64,000 nucleotides of DNA, taken from Lichina pygmaea. Taxonomy: Eukaryota; Ascomycota; Lichinomycetes; Lichinales; Lichinaceae. Within the stretch, counting starts at the first letter, position 1. Each line of letters begins with the position of its first letter. The stretch covers positions 186,001 through 250,000 of the forward strand of contig OY730169.1 in assembly GCA_963422465.1 (NCBI GenBank), written 5' to 3'. Below are positions 43,025 through 53,789 of the stretch, one piece after another. A program made the position numbers and the translations under genes. The notes under the pieces were generated by a model. It was not told where the DNA came from. It worked only from the letters and a program-made list of their open reading frames with translations, and did not search any database.

Positions 43025-43799
43025 TGTCCGGTTTGGGCCGGGACAGCCACCAGCCGGAAGCTGCCTGAACTCGACCGGCTGCTCGATGGGCAGCGTCGCT
43101 GACGCTGATCCTAGGAGCACATTCGTGTCAGCTCGATGACGCAAGCATATGAGGCGTCTGGTCCATGAATACCTGAAGCTGCCGTTGAAGCTCGATGGGC
43201 GCGACCCAAGCGGTGCCGAGATCGAACGTCGTAGCAGTGTTGTGTTTACATCTAATCAGCAGGGACTGCCGCTGTGCGACAAATCTCTACGGTAGCCGAG
43301 GATCGACACCAGACTTGCTTGCGACACCGCACAACTACAATAATCCACAAAAATCAAGCTGCGCATGCTACTCAGCGTTCTTCTGCGACCAGGAACCTCT
43401 TGGCTAATTTTTTTTTAGTGATACTCGTCAGCGCAACAGATCGCGACCTTGTGAATGTGAGATTGGCCAGCGTCTATCTTTGTACGTACGTAGGGCTTAT
43501 GGTATGTGTCAGTTTTTAGTAATCAATACGGTACGCTAACTTATCTAGCTTGCGTTATCTTATCGCCCCGGCTTCGACACCATCGGCTACCGTCGGCAGT
43601 TGTTGTGGTCACTGTGATTCGAGCATTGACCTCGACACTGCAATAATCTACAGTCTACACGATCCACGAAGAATTACGTCCGTAATAGGACTGCATCTAA
43701 GCGGGCCGGGAGCTCTTGAGACTGTTTAAAGGCCACTCGGCAACATTTTCAATCGATTGTAGGCCAAGGTCTTGTGTTTACTCGAAGGGGCACACAGGG
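43025..43799. other. Intergenic, no gene seen
   Basis: 5' side of the minus-strand gene at 41624-43024. A T-rich run lies near 43409-43417 and TACGTACGTA near 43482-43491. Nothing else that I can support. Confidence 0.3.
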
Positions 43800-44180
43800 T
43801 GTACCGGCAATGTCGTAACTGCGTATTGCCCAGGCTTGGGCCTTGACGCTCTTTGAGACTGTTCCGAATCTCGACGTCGGAGAGTCCGCCGCGAAGAGGC
43901 TGGCGTTTGCCGCCGATGGCTAGGTCGATATGGTCGTCGCTGGCGAAGCAGTGCATTGGTTCGACCACCAACGTGCCGTCCCCGAGTTACGACGCATGGT
44001 CCGAGCCGGCGGGGCCTTGGGCGTTCCTCGGCTACCCAGGCCACGTCTTCGTCAACCACCCGGCTGTGACGGCAACCTTATTGAGGAGAGGTTTGAAAAA
44101 ATGCTCGAGGTCGATTCAAGCTGGGCCCAGGCGGAGTCCAGCGAGAAGAAGGCTGTAATCATGTGGAGGTATGTGTGAAA
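43800..44180 (+). pseudogene. Class I methyltransferase relic (trans-aconitate methyltransferase-like)
   Basis: Readable pieces match the middle of fungal SAM-dependent methyltransferases of the Tmt1 type. SVPNLDVGESAAKRLAFAAD is followed by a TAG stop, then VDMVVAGEAVHWFDHQRAVP and ELRRMVRAGGAL. The continuation AFLGYPGHVFVNHPAV is in the next frame, so one extra base at about 44020 shifts the frame. The SAM-binding motif I region upstream and the C-terminal half are missing. At least one stop, one frameshift and both ends lost mean that it is not functional. Confidence 0.65.
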
Positions 44181-45179
44181 ACGCAGCTCTTCACTGGCAT
44201 TAGATTTTGGAAGTAAATCATGAACATCGTTGTCGTTAGCAAGCAGGTAGGCGCCATCACGTCTAGAGACATCGTACGCAGTAAGGTCGCTAACATTCCC
44301 AGGCTCAACATTCCCACCACCAGGGATTCCTGTATGGGCCGCGCTACGTTTGGCACAAAGGTTTATGATCCTGTGCGCCAATGCTTCATTCTTCTATCGT
44401 TGCACTGATTCAACGGTCATAGTAAACAATGCCAAACCTCTAGGCACAGACTTGCTTCCCCAGAAACCCCCTAAATGAATGAAGACCAGGGATAGGAAAA
44501 ATAGTAGGAGAGAATCCTGAACAATGTGTAGAGACTTGGGAGATTTGAAGAAGAGTGTAATGCTTGAGCAGTGTATCTTAAGATGAAATTTGTAGCATGT
44601 AAGTCCTAGAACAGGGACTTGCGTGAAGTGAAGTATAGGTAGATATGCTTGATGGATAGGCCAATCATGTATGTGCTAGGTAGCTCTTCCTTTAGTGCTG
44701 AGAGATCCTTCAGAAGAGTTGGCGAGACTTGACAAGAAAATGAGATCAAGATGTTGCACGTGGATAAGACATTTAGCCTGGGCAAGAATGAATGACGTCA
44801 AAAATCTGCCGTGGGAGACAACACCTCGTGATGATGGGATTGCAGGTTTGCAAAGACAAGATGGGGTGGTGAATGGGCATGAGATTCACTCATGACATGT
44901 TGCGGTGAACTCTGTCATCCAACCAAGCTAGAAGAATCCGGACTCGACCCTCCCCGGCTAGCACTCTGCAAGCTTGTTCCACGCGCCGACAGTACTGCCA
45001 TGACAAGAGACGTGCCTCCCGAAAGTGAAAGATGGTGCTGAGTGGAGAAAGATGAGTCAAAGCGACGTTGTCAACGGTGAAAGAAAGTAGAAGAGATCAA
45101 CTCCATGAATCGGTAAAAAGCAAAGAAGTGGATGGGATCGCTTCCACGACGCTTCATATTGTTGGTTAATACCACCCTA
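44181..45179. other. Intergenic, no gene seen
   Basis: About 1 kb with short frames only; AT-richer than the flanking genes. Confidence 0.3.
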
Positions 45180-45860
45180 TCAACCCACCAGTCCGTGGGG
45201 CAGTCTGGCCCTCTTGCACTCGAGACGAGCGCGATAGGCGAAAACGTTGACGGGCTCGTATCTCGGCACTTGTTCACTTTGAGCCATATGACGCAGCATG
45301 ATGTCCCAGCTTCTGCCCTCCTCCTGCAGCGCCGCTTCTTCCTGCTCTCTTCGTTTTTTCGATTTCAGCTGCCAGCTTGCCTCTTCGGCAGCCTCACTCT
45401 CGACCTGTGACGACGGTTCCTCAATGACAGCCCTTGGATAACCATTCGATGGACGCTCTCCAGCTCGTTGTAGGCTGGGTAGCCCGTCCCTCGAGGCCGC
45501 ACCTGCAGCGACGCCCGCCTGGACTCGCCGCCGCGCGACCGAGTTGTAGATGCGTTCCTGACCGGAGGAGCGAGTACTGGACCACGCAGGGATGCTGTAG
45601 ATGGTGGGATTGGCTTGGCGGACCCTGGAGCAGGTAGGTCGCAAGACGTTGCCCTGCGTCTGGCGGGGCGCGGATGCCGACTGTCGATTGGCAGCCGTAA
45701 GAGTTGGATTTCCACCTGGATTGGAGTGGTATGAGGGCGCAGCTGAGGTGTAAGATGGAGCTGCCGAGCGAATGGACATAGTGTCGGCGTCGACACGCTG
45801 CTCCGTGTAGACGGGCAGCGGGTCGGGCAGCCGATGATCAACCGGGACATCAACCGCCAT
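45180..45860 (-). CDS. Uncharacterised fungal protein
   Basis: A 226-aa frame from the ATG at 45860 (MAVDVPVDHRLPDPLPVYTE). The Pro-rich N-terminus is followed by DADTMSIRSAAPSYTSAAPS, a Ser/Tyr-rich low-complexity block of a kind often seen in fungal proteins, an Arg/Ala-rich middle and a charged helical C-terminus (SQVESEAAEEASWQLKSKKR, then REQEEAALQEEGRSWDIMLR). The longer frame upstream starts with TTG and is probably leader or an exon of another form. No domain recognised. Confidence 0.55.
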   Translation of the reverse strand: MAVDVPVDHRLPDPLPVYTEQRVDADTMSIRSAAPSYTSAAPSYHSNPGGNPTLTAANRQSASAPRQTQGNVLRPTCSRVRQANPTIYSIPAWSSTRSSGQERIYNSVARRRVQAGVAAGAASRDGLPSLQRAGERPSNGYPRAVIEEPSSQVESEAAEEASWQLKSKKRREQEEAALQEEGRSWDIMLRHMAQSEQVPRYEPVNVFAYRARLECKRARLPHGLVG

Positions 45861-46659
45861 AATTTGCGTCTTCTGCGAAGCTGTCGGAATCCAGTCGAGC
45901 GCCTGAACGACGCAGATTCGACCAGGGGGGTATGCACAGCTCGACTCGACTCCGTGACAAGAAAGTGACAATGGCCTTGCTTCCGGTGTTGTGGTAGTAA
46001 CAAGGAACGTTTGTATTTGAGGCCAGTTGTGGCATAGTCTCGTGCTCGCTCCTTGCCCGAGCTGGCTCGTCCAACCAAGCGGGGTATTTGTGGGAGTGAT
46101 GATATCATACCGCGCATATCCGGAGAGATCAAATTCGTTGCGTCAGAAGTATATCCAGTCAATACTGTGCACCATCGGAACAGACAATCACTATAACTTC
46201 TGGTCTTCACGAATTTCCAGCTGATCGTCCGACTTATCGATTACCGCTTATGTCACCGGCCGCATAGGGCTGCGCCTCCTTGTGATATGACATGTGAAGT
46301 CTGAGAGCCGACGAGACAATCCATAGAGCAGCTCTTGTCCAGAGGGTGATTTTTTTCAAAACCAGCTAAGCAAATCAACGAAGTTCGAGTATGACTCGAT
46401 GATTGTGCTGAAACAAGGCAAGTCACGTGACTTGGCATTGACTATCTATCTTACGTAATGCAGGGGTTTCTTGGCTGCTGCCATGGCAACTGTGTCGAAA
46501 GGGGCTGCACGAGGTAGGCTAATTCCGCCTTGTAAACATCCCACTGTGAGCCGAATCTCAACACCCACCAGCGTTGCATCATCTCCGTTCGACTTCAAAC
46601 AACCAGAGACCAGACCCCAGCACGTCCATTCTCGAACACTCAGTAGCTGCTGAATCGAC
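45861..46659. other. Divergent promoter region between 45180-45860 and CDC4
   Basis: No gene seen. TCACGTGAC at about 46423-46432 contains the CACGTG palindrome, a common bHLH site. The ATG of the myosin light chain gene lies at 46660. Confidence 0.35.
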
Positions 46660-47496
46660 ATGGTAAGTCACCCCCCGCTTTGCATTCTTCCTGGGTCAAG
46701 ATATCGTATGGGAACGCGACCTGGGTACTGTTACTTTGTCCTCGCCGGCGTTGTTTGGCACCCACGCCAAGCTCCCTCGATGCACTCAGACGGCTGCTGA
46801 TGTACTCATTTGCTGCAGGCCTCGACCAATTACAAGGAGGCCTTTTCGCTGTTTGACAAGCGCGACACAGGCCGCGTTGCGCTCGAGTCGCTCGGCGACC
46901 TTCTGCGCGCATGCGGGCAGAACCCGACGCTGGCCGAGTGCAAAGAGCTGGAGGGCAATGTTGGCGGAGACTGTACGTAAACACCCATCATGCCGAGGCA
47001 AAAGCTGTTCATGTCGATAAGTCTCGGCCTAACAACGACCCACGGAAGCAGTCGACTTTGAGACCTTCCAAAAGGTGCTCAACCGACCAGGCGGCTTTCG
47101 TGATCCGGGCGAGCCCGAGGAGTACTGTCGAGGCTTTCAAGTCTTTGACAAGGACATGACGGGCTTCATCGGCGTTGGCCAGTTACGATACAGTACGATG
47201 TGCTCCTCGAACAGACAGATGATGCCCTGTGCATTCGAGAATGTCACGCTGACCCGAAACCTCGCGCCACGAATGATAGTCTTGACAAACCTCGGCGAGA
47301 AGATGACCGACGACGAGGTCGACGAACTGCTCAAGGCGGTCGATACGAGCAGCGGGGAGATCAATTACACCGGTCAGTCTTTCCTCGACGCAGTCTTCCC
47401 ACAATCCCAAGAGTCACATCCAGTTCGAACGTACGAGCTCTTTCTAACCAGATGGTGCAAACCACAGAACTCGTCCGAACCATTCTCGCAAACTGA
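46660..47496 (+). CDS. CDC4: Essential myosin light chain, Cdc4/Mlc1
   Basis: Five exons: 46660-46662 (ATG alone), 46819-46972, 47052-47192, 47280-47372 and 47468-47496, encoding 139 aa (fission yeast Cdc4 has 141). All introns are GT..AG and every junction keeps the frame. EF-hand-like region 1 is NYKEAFSLFDKRDTGRVALE, region 3 is FQVFDKDMTGFIGVGQLRYI, and the C-terminal pair is KMTDDEVDELLKAVDTSSGE, ending YTELVRTILAN, the signature end of the family. Several calcium ligands are missing, as usual for this light chain. The protein binds the IQ motifs of type II and type V myosins and is needed for the cytokinetic ring and polarised transport. Confidence 0.92.
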
Positions 47497-48751
47497 TTCT
47501 CTTCTTCTCTCCTATCTCTTTCTCGGCCTGGCCCTTCAGTCGGATTCTCCGGTCTGGTTCTTCCTTCCTTCCTTCTTCAGCAGGAGAATGGTGGTGGTGG
47601 TGGTGGCGGTTTGTTTGGGGGTTTTTTTGATGCAAGACGAGCGGTCGTTCTCACGTCTGTGTAACAAACCATCAAACATGCATGCATGGCCGGACGGACG
47701 AACGCATGATTGTATGGACGGACAGATGGATGCATCAGCACCTTACCAGCATGACTTGGCTTGACAACAAACCATCAGAAGACCCTCTTGTATTCTACGC
47801 TCTTGGGATACGTACTTTTAGTGCTGGCATGACTGTTACCCATCAATATCCTCATCATCATGATCATCATGATCATCTCTCTCTTTCTTGTCTCTTCCTA
47901 TCCCGCACCCCCGCCCCCCTTCCTTCTCTCTCATCCCTCTCCATGTACTATACGCACTCTCACCGTCACTTAGACTCTTATGTACAGGAGTACGGTGCAG
48001 CTTCTTATCTCAAGCGATCCGTCCACAGGACAAAACTTGGTGTCAGACGACTGTTTCTCTCTCTCTCCTGCATTCTGTGAGTGTAAGGGTACAGTGGTGG
48101 CAGGCACTGCTGCTGCTAGTCGGTGGTGGTATTGCTGGTGCTGGGGGCGCTGGATATGGGGAGGGGGGAGTAGCCTCTGATGCTACTGGTGCTGGGGTGG
48201 CTGGTGATACTGCTGATGTTGGTGGTTCTGGTGGTGGTACTGCTGACGCTGCTGGGTCTGGTGGTGGTGGTGGTGGTGGTACTGCTGATGCTGCTAGAAC
48301 TGGTGCCCTATGACAGATCCCTGGAGCCGGAGCTAGCAGTCTGATACACAAAGAACTTGGCGTCCCACAGTACCGGGCGTGCTGTATACTTGTAATGAGT
48401 GCTGTACATTGAGTGCTGTACAATAGGTGGCGCACAGGGAGTGCCATACGGTGAGTGCCACAACAAGTGCCGTACGGCAAGTGCGTGGCAACCAACGCCG
48501 TATCTTGGTTTCATCGTGCTGTCGTCACATGGCAGCAGGAGGTCCCAGATGATGCTCTGCTCATCACGGCAGTATCCTGGGGACGGACGCAGACGAGCAA
48601 GATTGGAGAGCGTAAGGGGGTTCTGAAGTAATATGCAGTGTTGCGCACGAGCAGCTCGGTGGTAGAGTAGAGCAAATCTGTGGTAGAGCATAGCCAGCTG
48701 ACAACAGACTTCCCAGACGCTTCCTCTCCAACCGCAGAAGAACCCCAACGA
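47497..48751. other. Intergenic with simple repeats, no gene seen
   Basis: 3' region of CDC4. It has CCATCATCATC-type repeats near 47840-47880, and 48105-48300 is dense in GGTGGT/GCTGGT words that translate as Gly/Ala-rich nonsense. From 48390 to 48490, loose repeats of GAGTGC(T/C)GTAC occur. Confidence 0.4.
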
Positions 48752-49624
48752 CTAGGCGCTCCTCAGATCCACGTCTTCCTCGGTGACACTCTTCCCGCTC
48801 GACATATCTTCTGTCGACAGCAAGCCCTTGGGTAGGAGATAGACCAGTTTCACCTCCGCCTCCTTCTTATTGCGCGCGTCTGCCGCTGCGAGGAGGCTTG
48901 AATCGGTCCCTGCCACGGCGTTGCTGCCGGGAGAAATTGCGTCGGGGCCAAGGATGCCACCGCCGGTGCTGCTTATCGTTGTCGTTGTTGTCGTCGTCGA
49001 GATTGATGTCGCGGCAAAGTGGATCGGGTCGAGCTGATACCCGACCACGACGCGACACCGGCCGCAGCGCCAGAGCCAGCGCTTCTCGAACCCGTCCTCG
49101 CGGCGCACGATCAGCGGGCGACGATCCTGGACCGTCGAAAGGAGCAGAGAGTAGCCTTGCTCGAGGCCGTCTGTTGCCGTGCCTGGTGATCTTCTTCTCC
49201 GTCGTTCTTTCGTGCTACGCGTATTATCCTTGGAGGCGGCATCTCTCGATAGGTTCCGAGACGTGCTTTGGGTATCTTCTTGCTTGCTTTTCTCCTGCTC
49301 TCCCTCTTCTCCTTCATCATCATCATCATCTTCTTCTCCTTCCTCCTCTTCAGACGACGAGTCTGATCCTGATCCTGATGCCGATTCGGACGCTCGCCGG
49401 GGCAATGGAGGCAGAGGTAGAATGTATGCCTGGTCCAAACCTGGCAGTCGACGCCGTCGTAGCTGCGATAACTTGTAGGTAGATGCTAGCACCAACTGAG
49501 TGCAGATGCAGTGGTATGTATATATCTCTGGGGCCGTTCCTGAAGCGGGCTGTTCTAGTGACGGCGAGACTGGTTTGTTAATAGCTCGCAAAGGTTCGAG
49601 TGCTGCTTGATCTTTCGAGGCCAT
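48752..49624 (-). CDS. STEEP1-family protein (UPF0428)
   Basis: A 290-aa frame from the ATG at 49624. The family signature is split. YHCICTQLVLASTYKLSQLR (about residues 36-55) carries the first CxC pair and LPRR-like run. After a long acidic Ser/Glu/Asp insertion (about 80-120) and a basic stretch, the second part EKRWLWRCGRCRVVVGYQLD (about 185-205) gives the CxxC pair and the GY motif. Human STEEP1 has the same two parts and promotes STING exit from the ER; fungi lack STING, so the ancestral role is probably spliceosomal or unknown. The big acidic insertion is specific to this fungal protein. Confidence 0.8.
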   Translation of the reverse strand: MASKDQAALEPLRAINKPVSPSLEQPASGTAPEIYTYHCICTQLVLASTYKLSQLRRRRLPGLDQAYILPLPPLPRRASESASGSGSDSSSEEEEGEEDDDDDEGEEGEQEKSKQEDTQSTSRNLSRDAASKDNTRSTKERRRRRSPGTATDGLEQGYSLLLSTVQDRRPLIVRREDGFEKRWLWRCGRCRVVVGYQLDPIHFAATSISTTTTTTTISSTGGGILGPDAISPGSNAVAGTDSSLLAAADARNKKEAEVKLVYLLPKGLLSTEDMSSGKSVTEEDVDLRSA

Positions 49625-50074
49625 GTCAGGGGTTGATTTTGCGTAGCAGTACGAACGTACTCCCCGAGACGAACATGTGGCTCAATGGCAGACTATTGTC
49701 ATGGATTGATGTTCGAGGAAGCATTCAGAAAACATTGTGTATCATCTTGGGTATATCCGTGGCGCAAGCGAGCTTGAGCCACAGCAACGCCCTGTCCTGG
49801 CCCTTTGAAAACAATTTGAACTCAACAGAACCAAACATCCTCGTAGCAGCGGGACTCATCATCATCCAGAAAGCTTAGGAACTACAGTACCTGCCTGAGT
49901 GTACAGTAGTCCTACGTCTTACCAACGCTACTGTAGGCAGGTGGGGGAAGGGCTGCCAGCTTGGGCTCATGTCGTTTCCTTCGAGAAAATCAATGAGACC
50001 CGGTGGAAGATTTGCCCATCTAGAACACCATGGCGTGCCCATGGCCCGTTTCAATAAATACGTACACCATTACG
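49625..50074. other. Intergenic between STEEP1 and SEC27, no gene seen
   Basis: This stretch is upstream of STEEP1 and just beyond the SEC27 stop codon. I looked here on the minus strand for the missing SEC27 C-terminus and did not find it. Confidence 0.4.
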
Positions 50075-52949
50075 TCATGCCTCCGCGTCGGCCTCCCCGG
50101 CGTCATCCCCGGCGTCATCCCCGGCGTCATCCCTGGCGTTCTCCTCCGCGTCGACGTGCCCAGATTTGTACGTCCGCGCGAACAAGTCCGCCTCGGCCTT
50201 TCTGTTGGTGCGGACAAGCAGGTCGGTGCAGGCATCGACGTCGCCGAGCTTCCACAGGCTGCTAAAGGCAATGTTGTGTACGCCGGCCTCGTTGGCCTTG
50301 GCCGCGAGCTGTCGGAGACCCGATGCGTCTGCGGTAGATGTGTAAAGAAGCAACAACGAGCCCAGGTCGCGCGCGTTCGAGAAGCATTCCTCGGCGAGTC
50401 TGAACTGCCATGCCGCTAGCGCCGCGTCGCCGAGAGTCTTCCATTTGTGGTCCGCGTTCGCCTGCCGCGCAATCTCTTGTGCCACGTCGAGATCGCCGAG
50501 CGCGAGCGCGAGGTCGAACCGGTGCTCGGGATCCGTGGCCACGCCGAGCGCCATGTCCTTGTATCCTTGTCCCTCGAGAAAGCGTGCGATTCGGTTCTTT
50601 TGGTCTTCCGGCACCGTCTGGAGCACCTCTTCGGCCGACGCCATCTCCTGACGCAAGACAAGCGTCTGGTACTCGATGACGGCCAAGGAGAGAGCATAGG
50701 ACACGACGTTGAGATCTTTGTCGGTCAGGTAGATCCGCCCGTCCCGTGGGAGGTACTTGAGAATGTACATCGGCTGGTCGAAGTGGGAGATGGTGTACGT
50801 CTGGTCGCCCACGAGGTAGTTGAGTCGGTTGGTCGAGTTGGTGAAGATGAAGCAATCGCCGACCCATTCGCCGGTTCGGATGCTTTGCATGATTATTAGC
50901 GCCAGCCGTCCAACGGCACAGTTTATCGTTCATCGGACAGACTCACGTCTCGCTGATGTCGGTAATCACCTCGAAAGCAGACTCGACTCCATCGTCTTCG
51001 ACTTCGCCCGCTTGAACCGCAGCGACGTAGCTTTCTCTGGAATACCGCAGCACGTACGACGTCTCATCGCAGGCAAGACATACGAGTTCGCCGTTCTCAG
51101 ACCAATATACCTGTGACACGAACCATCAGCAATCTACGCAGAAACTGCACTTTGACGGCAGCCAGCTGACATTTCTCGGTTCGACCTCGATCCGCCGCAC
51201 CAGAGACCCCGTCTCCCAGTCGAAAAGGCCCACGCCTCCCTGGCCCTTCACTCCCAGGAGGACGCCGCCGGTCAGCCCCTCGGCCTGGAATCCCACGTCT
51301 AGGCCACCGGCCTTCTCCTTGAAGTTCCGGTATATGCGAACGCTTGTCGTCGATTCTCGAATAGCGTAATCGTTGCTGTTATCCTTGGAGCCCCAGGCGA
51401 AATCGATTGCGGATCCGTACGTCTTGTTACGCCACGCCAGAGCCGTGTACAAGATGTATTCTCCGTCTCCGCAGATGGCGACGAAGCGGCCGTTCGGAGA
51501 GTGCACGAGAGTCTGAGGATACACCTCGCATGTGCCAAGCTCCTTGAAAGGGAGTACCAACGGGGCTCCATCTTGAGCCGTGGCATCTACGGCGTAGGAT
51601 GATCAACAGGAAGAACAAACAGCCGGAGTGTACGAACGATGACCACCTACCGCCGGGTTTCACCACTGCAGAGACGACTTCGTTATGTCTCGCGCAGACT
51701 ATCTTTCCGGACCCGTCCATCGATGCCGCTGGTTCTTCCCGGCCCATCTTCACGACGACGGCGCCATCATCGAATCCGACGGCAACGCCTTGCCTGCCTC
51801 GCTGATAGGCGACACACCAGGCTCGCTCGAGGCTGTAGTTGATCGACTGTTCCAGCCGGTAGGTGTTGGCGTGCCAGAGCTTGACCGTGCCGTCCTCGGC
51901 GCCAGAGATGATGACGGGCAACTCGGGATGATAGCACGCAAAAGAGACATTGCTGGTATGACCCTCGAGCGTTGCTATCAGCGATTTGGTGGTGTAGTCC
52001 CAGACCTTCACCGTTCGATCGTCGGACGTGGTCAAGAGGTACGGCTTATCGGGCTGGGGATAGTAGTCCACATAGTTCACGCCCTTGGTCTCATGGGCCT
52101 CCAGTGTGTAGTTGGCCGTCCCTGAGCCCAGGCTCCATATCTTGACCGTTCGGTCTAGACATGCCGACGCGAACGTGTTCGTGTCCTTGGGATTGATGGC
52201 AAGGCCCATGACATAGTGGCCATGTCCCTCGAACACCTGCACACATTTCCAGTCCTTCTCCCAATTCCATAGCTTGATTGTCGAGTCGTCAGACGCAGTC
52301 AGAACAAAGGGTTGCGTCGGATGAACGACGATGGCACGGATGTAGTCCGGATGTGCTTCAAACGTGGCGACCCGTTCTGACGTGTTGTAGTTGTAGACTC
52401 GGAGCTTAAAGTCGTCGGATCCGCACACGATCCAGTTTTTCCGAGCGATGAACCGACCAGCGCGAACAGGGACGTCGGTCAGCTCGAACGTCTTCACGAT
52501 GGCCTGGGGTGGACGTTAGCAGACCGGCCGAATGGGCCGTGGCAGAGGTCATACTTGAGACTCGAACGACCAGATGTTGACATGACCTGATGACATGAGC
52601 CGCGAGCTTCAAAAACTCCCTCCGCCTACGAGGGTAGCTGGTCTTGACGTACCGCTGTACAACGTCGTCAGAATCTGTGCGTCGGTCAGCTGGGCGGAAC
52701 ATGAAAACATGGTGACTCCTGTAGAAGATTGATCCCTACCCATGGCTCTGTGGGATGGAAATCGATCCCTTTGACCCTCTCGGACCGCGCCAGCAATTGC
52801 CTCTGGGGTTGACACCAGCATTAGCCTCTTTGGTCTGACCACGTTCGCGTGTTCGTGAAGAGCTCCTGCGACGACCACCGACTACGGCGGTTGAAGAACA
52901 ATCCAGACTGTTCAAGCCCCGTACCACATACCTTGACATCTAATCGCAT
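50075..52949 (-). CDS. SEC27: Coatomer subunit beta' (Sec27/COPB2)
   Basis: Eight exons on the minus strand: 52932-52949, 52740-52802, 52653-52674, 52555-52586, 51651-52503, 51171-51586, 50947-51110 and 50075-50882. All junctions are GT..AG and in frame; the product is 791 aa. The start MRLDVK|RQLLARSERVKGIDF matches the family. WD repeats fill the first 300 residues (IVCGSDDFKLRVYNYNTSER, LTASDDSTIKLWNW, ASACLDRTVKIWSL, LTTSDDRTVKVWDY, ISGAEDGTVKLWHA). A second propeller (CEVYPQTLVHSPNGRFVAIC) and the alpha-solenoid (DPEHRFDLALALGDLDVAQE) follow. In the COPI coat this subunit binds dilysine cargo signals and the alpha subunit at the Golgi. The early exons are very short. The C-terminus is odd: after DLFARTYK it runs into a GDDA repeat and stops, well short of relatives. 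Confidence 0.93.
50095..50150 (-). repeat. 12-bp tandem repeat at the end of SEC27
   Basis: The plus-strand unit CGGCGTCATCCC is repeated about four times. In the coding frame it gives repeated Asp-Asp-Ala-Gly before the stop codon at 50075-50077. Confidence 0.85.
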
Positions 52950-53789
52950 CCTGATTTGTTGCGGGATTCGACCTTCAAGTACTCCAGAGAGCTTGATTGC
53001 TCTCAGTCAGTGTCGCAGACCAGCAGCTTCGAGTGGATACCAACCTGATATCAGGGCTCTTTGGGTCTTGGCATTGAGCTTTTCCAACAGGCACCCAGCA
53101 CCACTGTCTACTCCCGTAGCTAGGTGCCTAATTAGGCTCTCACTATCTAGGTCGGTGCCTATAGTATCTGGGCACCACAGCACGCGACGGATGACTACTC
53201 GTACCCATTGGCTTAGTCATTCAACTGTACGTAATGACTTAGTCAGCGACGTACAGTACGGTACGGTACAAGTATAATCTCCGGTACTCGACGACATCAC
53301 CAAACCTCCAGGGTAGACACGCGACGCAGCAATCCGGACACCTGTCGCCAAGCCATCGACCAGGCACTTGTGCCAACCATAGCAACTTGGACTAAAATCA
53401 CATCTTGAAGAAGCAGTGGCAACGGCGTCGACCGTTCCCATCCGAGTACTCGTAGTGACCCAGTAAGCCGCAGCCGTACTAGCCAAAGTCAAATGCTACT
53501 TGCAGCTAACCCGCCGTTGCTGCGCTGAAGCCGCCATCAAGCTCCCCGCAGCACAGCCATCCGACGGTGCCGTGAGACGGTGCCATAGTAAGCCGACAAC
53601 CTGGCGTGGCGACGCTCCAATCTCGTGTTTGCTTCGTTTCTGCTCTTTGCCTGCGTCTTCCTCATCCTGGCAGGCCCGACCAAACTCGCGCTGAGGTTCT
53701 CTTCGAGCTTTACCTATATCAAGCTGAAGCCGCTCGCCTCTCGGCCTTCCGCATCGCCAGCACCCCAAAGACCAATCACCTCGATAGCG
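52950..53789. other. Divergent promoter region between SEC27 and the M3 peptidase
   Basis: No gene seen. A GTAC-rich cluster lies at 53226-53275. An open stretch in frame with the peptidase begins at 53625, but with GTG, so it is probably 5' leader. Confidence 0.4.

Noticed and set aside
44900-44990. Possible tRNA near 44900-44990
   Set aside because: I could not form an acceptor stem, anticodon arm and T-loop together.
47888-48313. Gly/Ala-rich frame of 141 codons downstream of CDC4
   Set aside because: It is produced by GGTGGT/GCTGGT simple repeats and has a non-ATG-like context and no conserved part.
53625-53789. Hydrophobic N-terminal extension of the M3 peptidase as signal peptide
   Set aside because: The frame begins with GTG, not ATG; the next in-frame ATG (53790) fits the family start.
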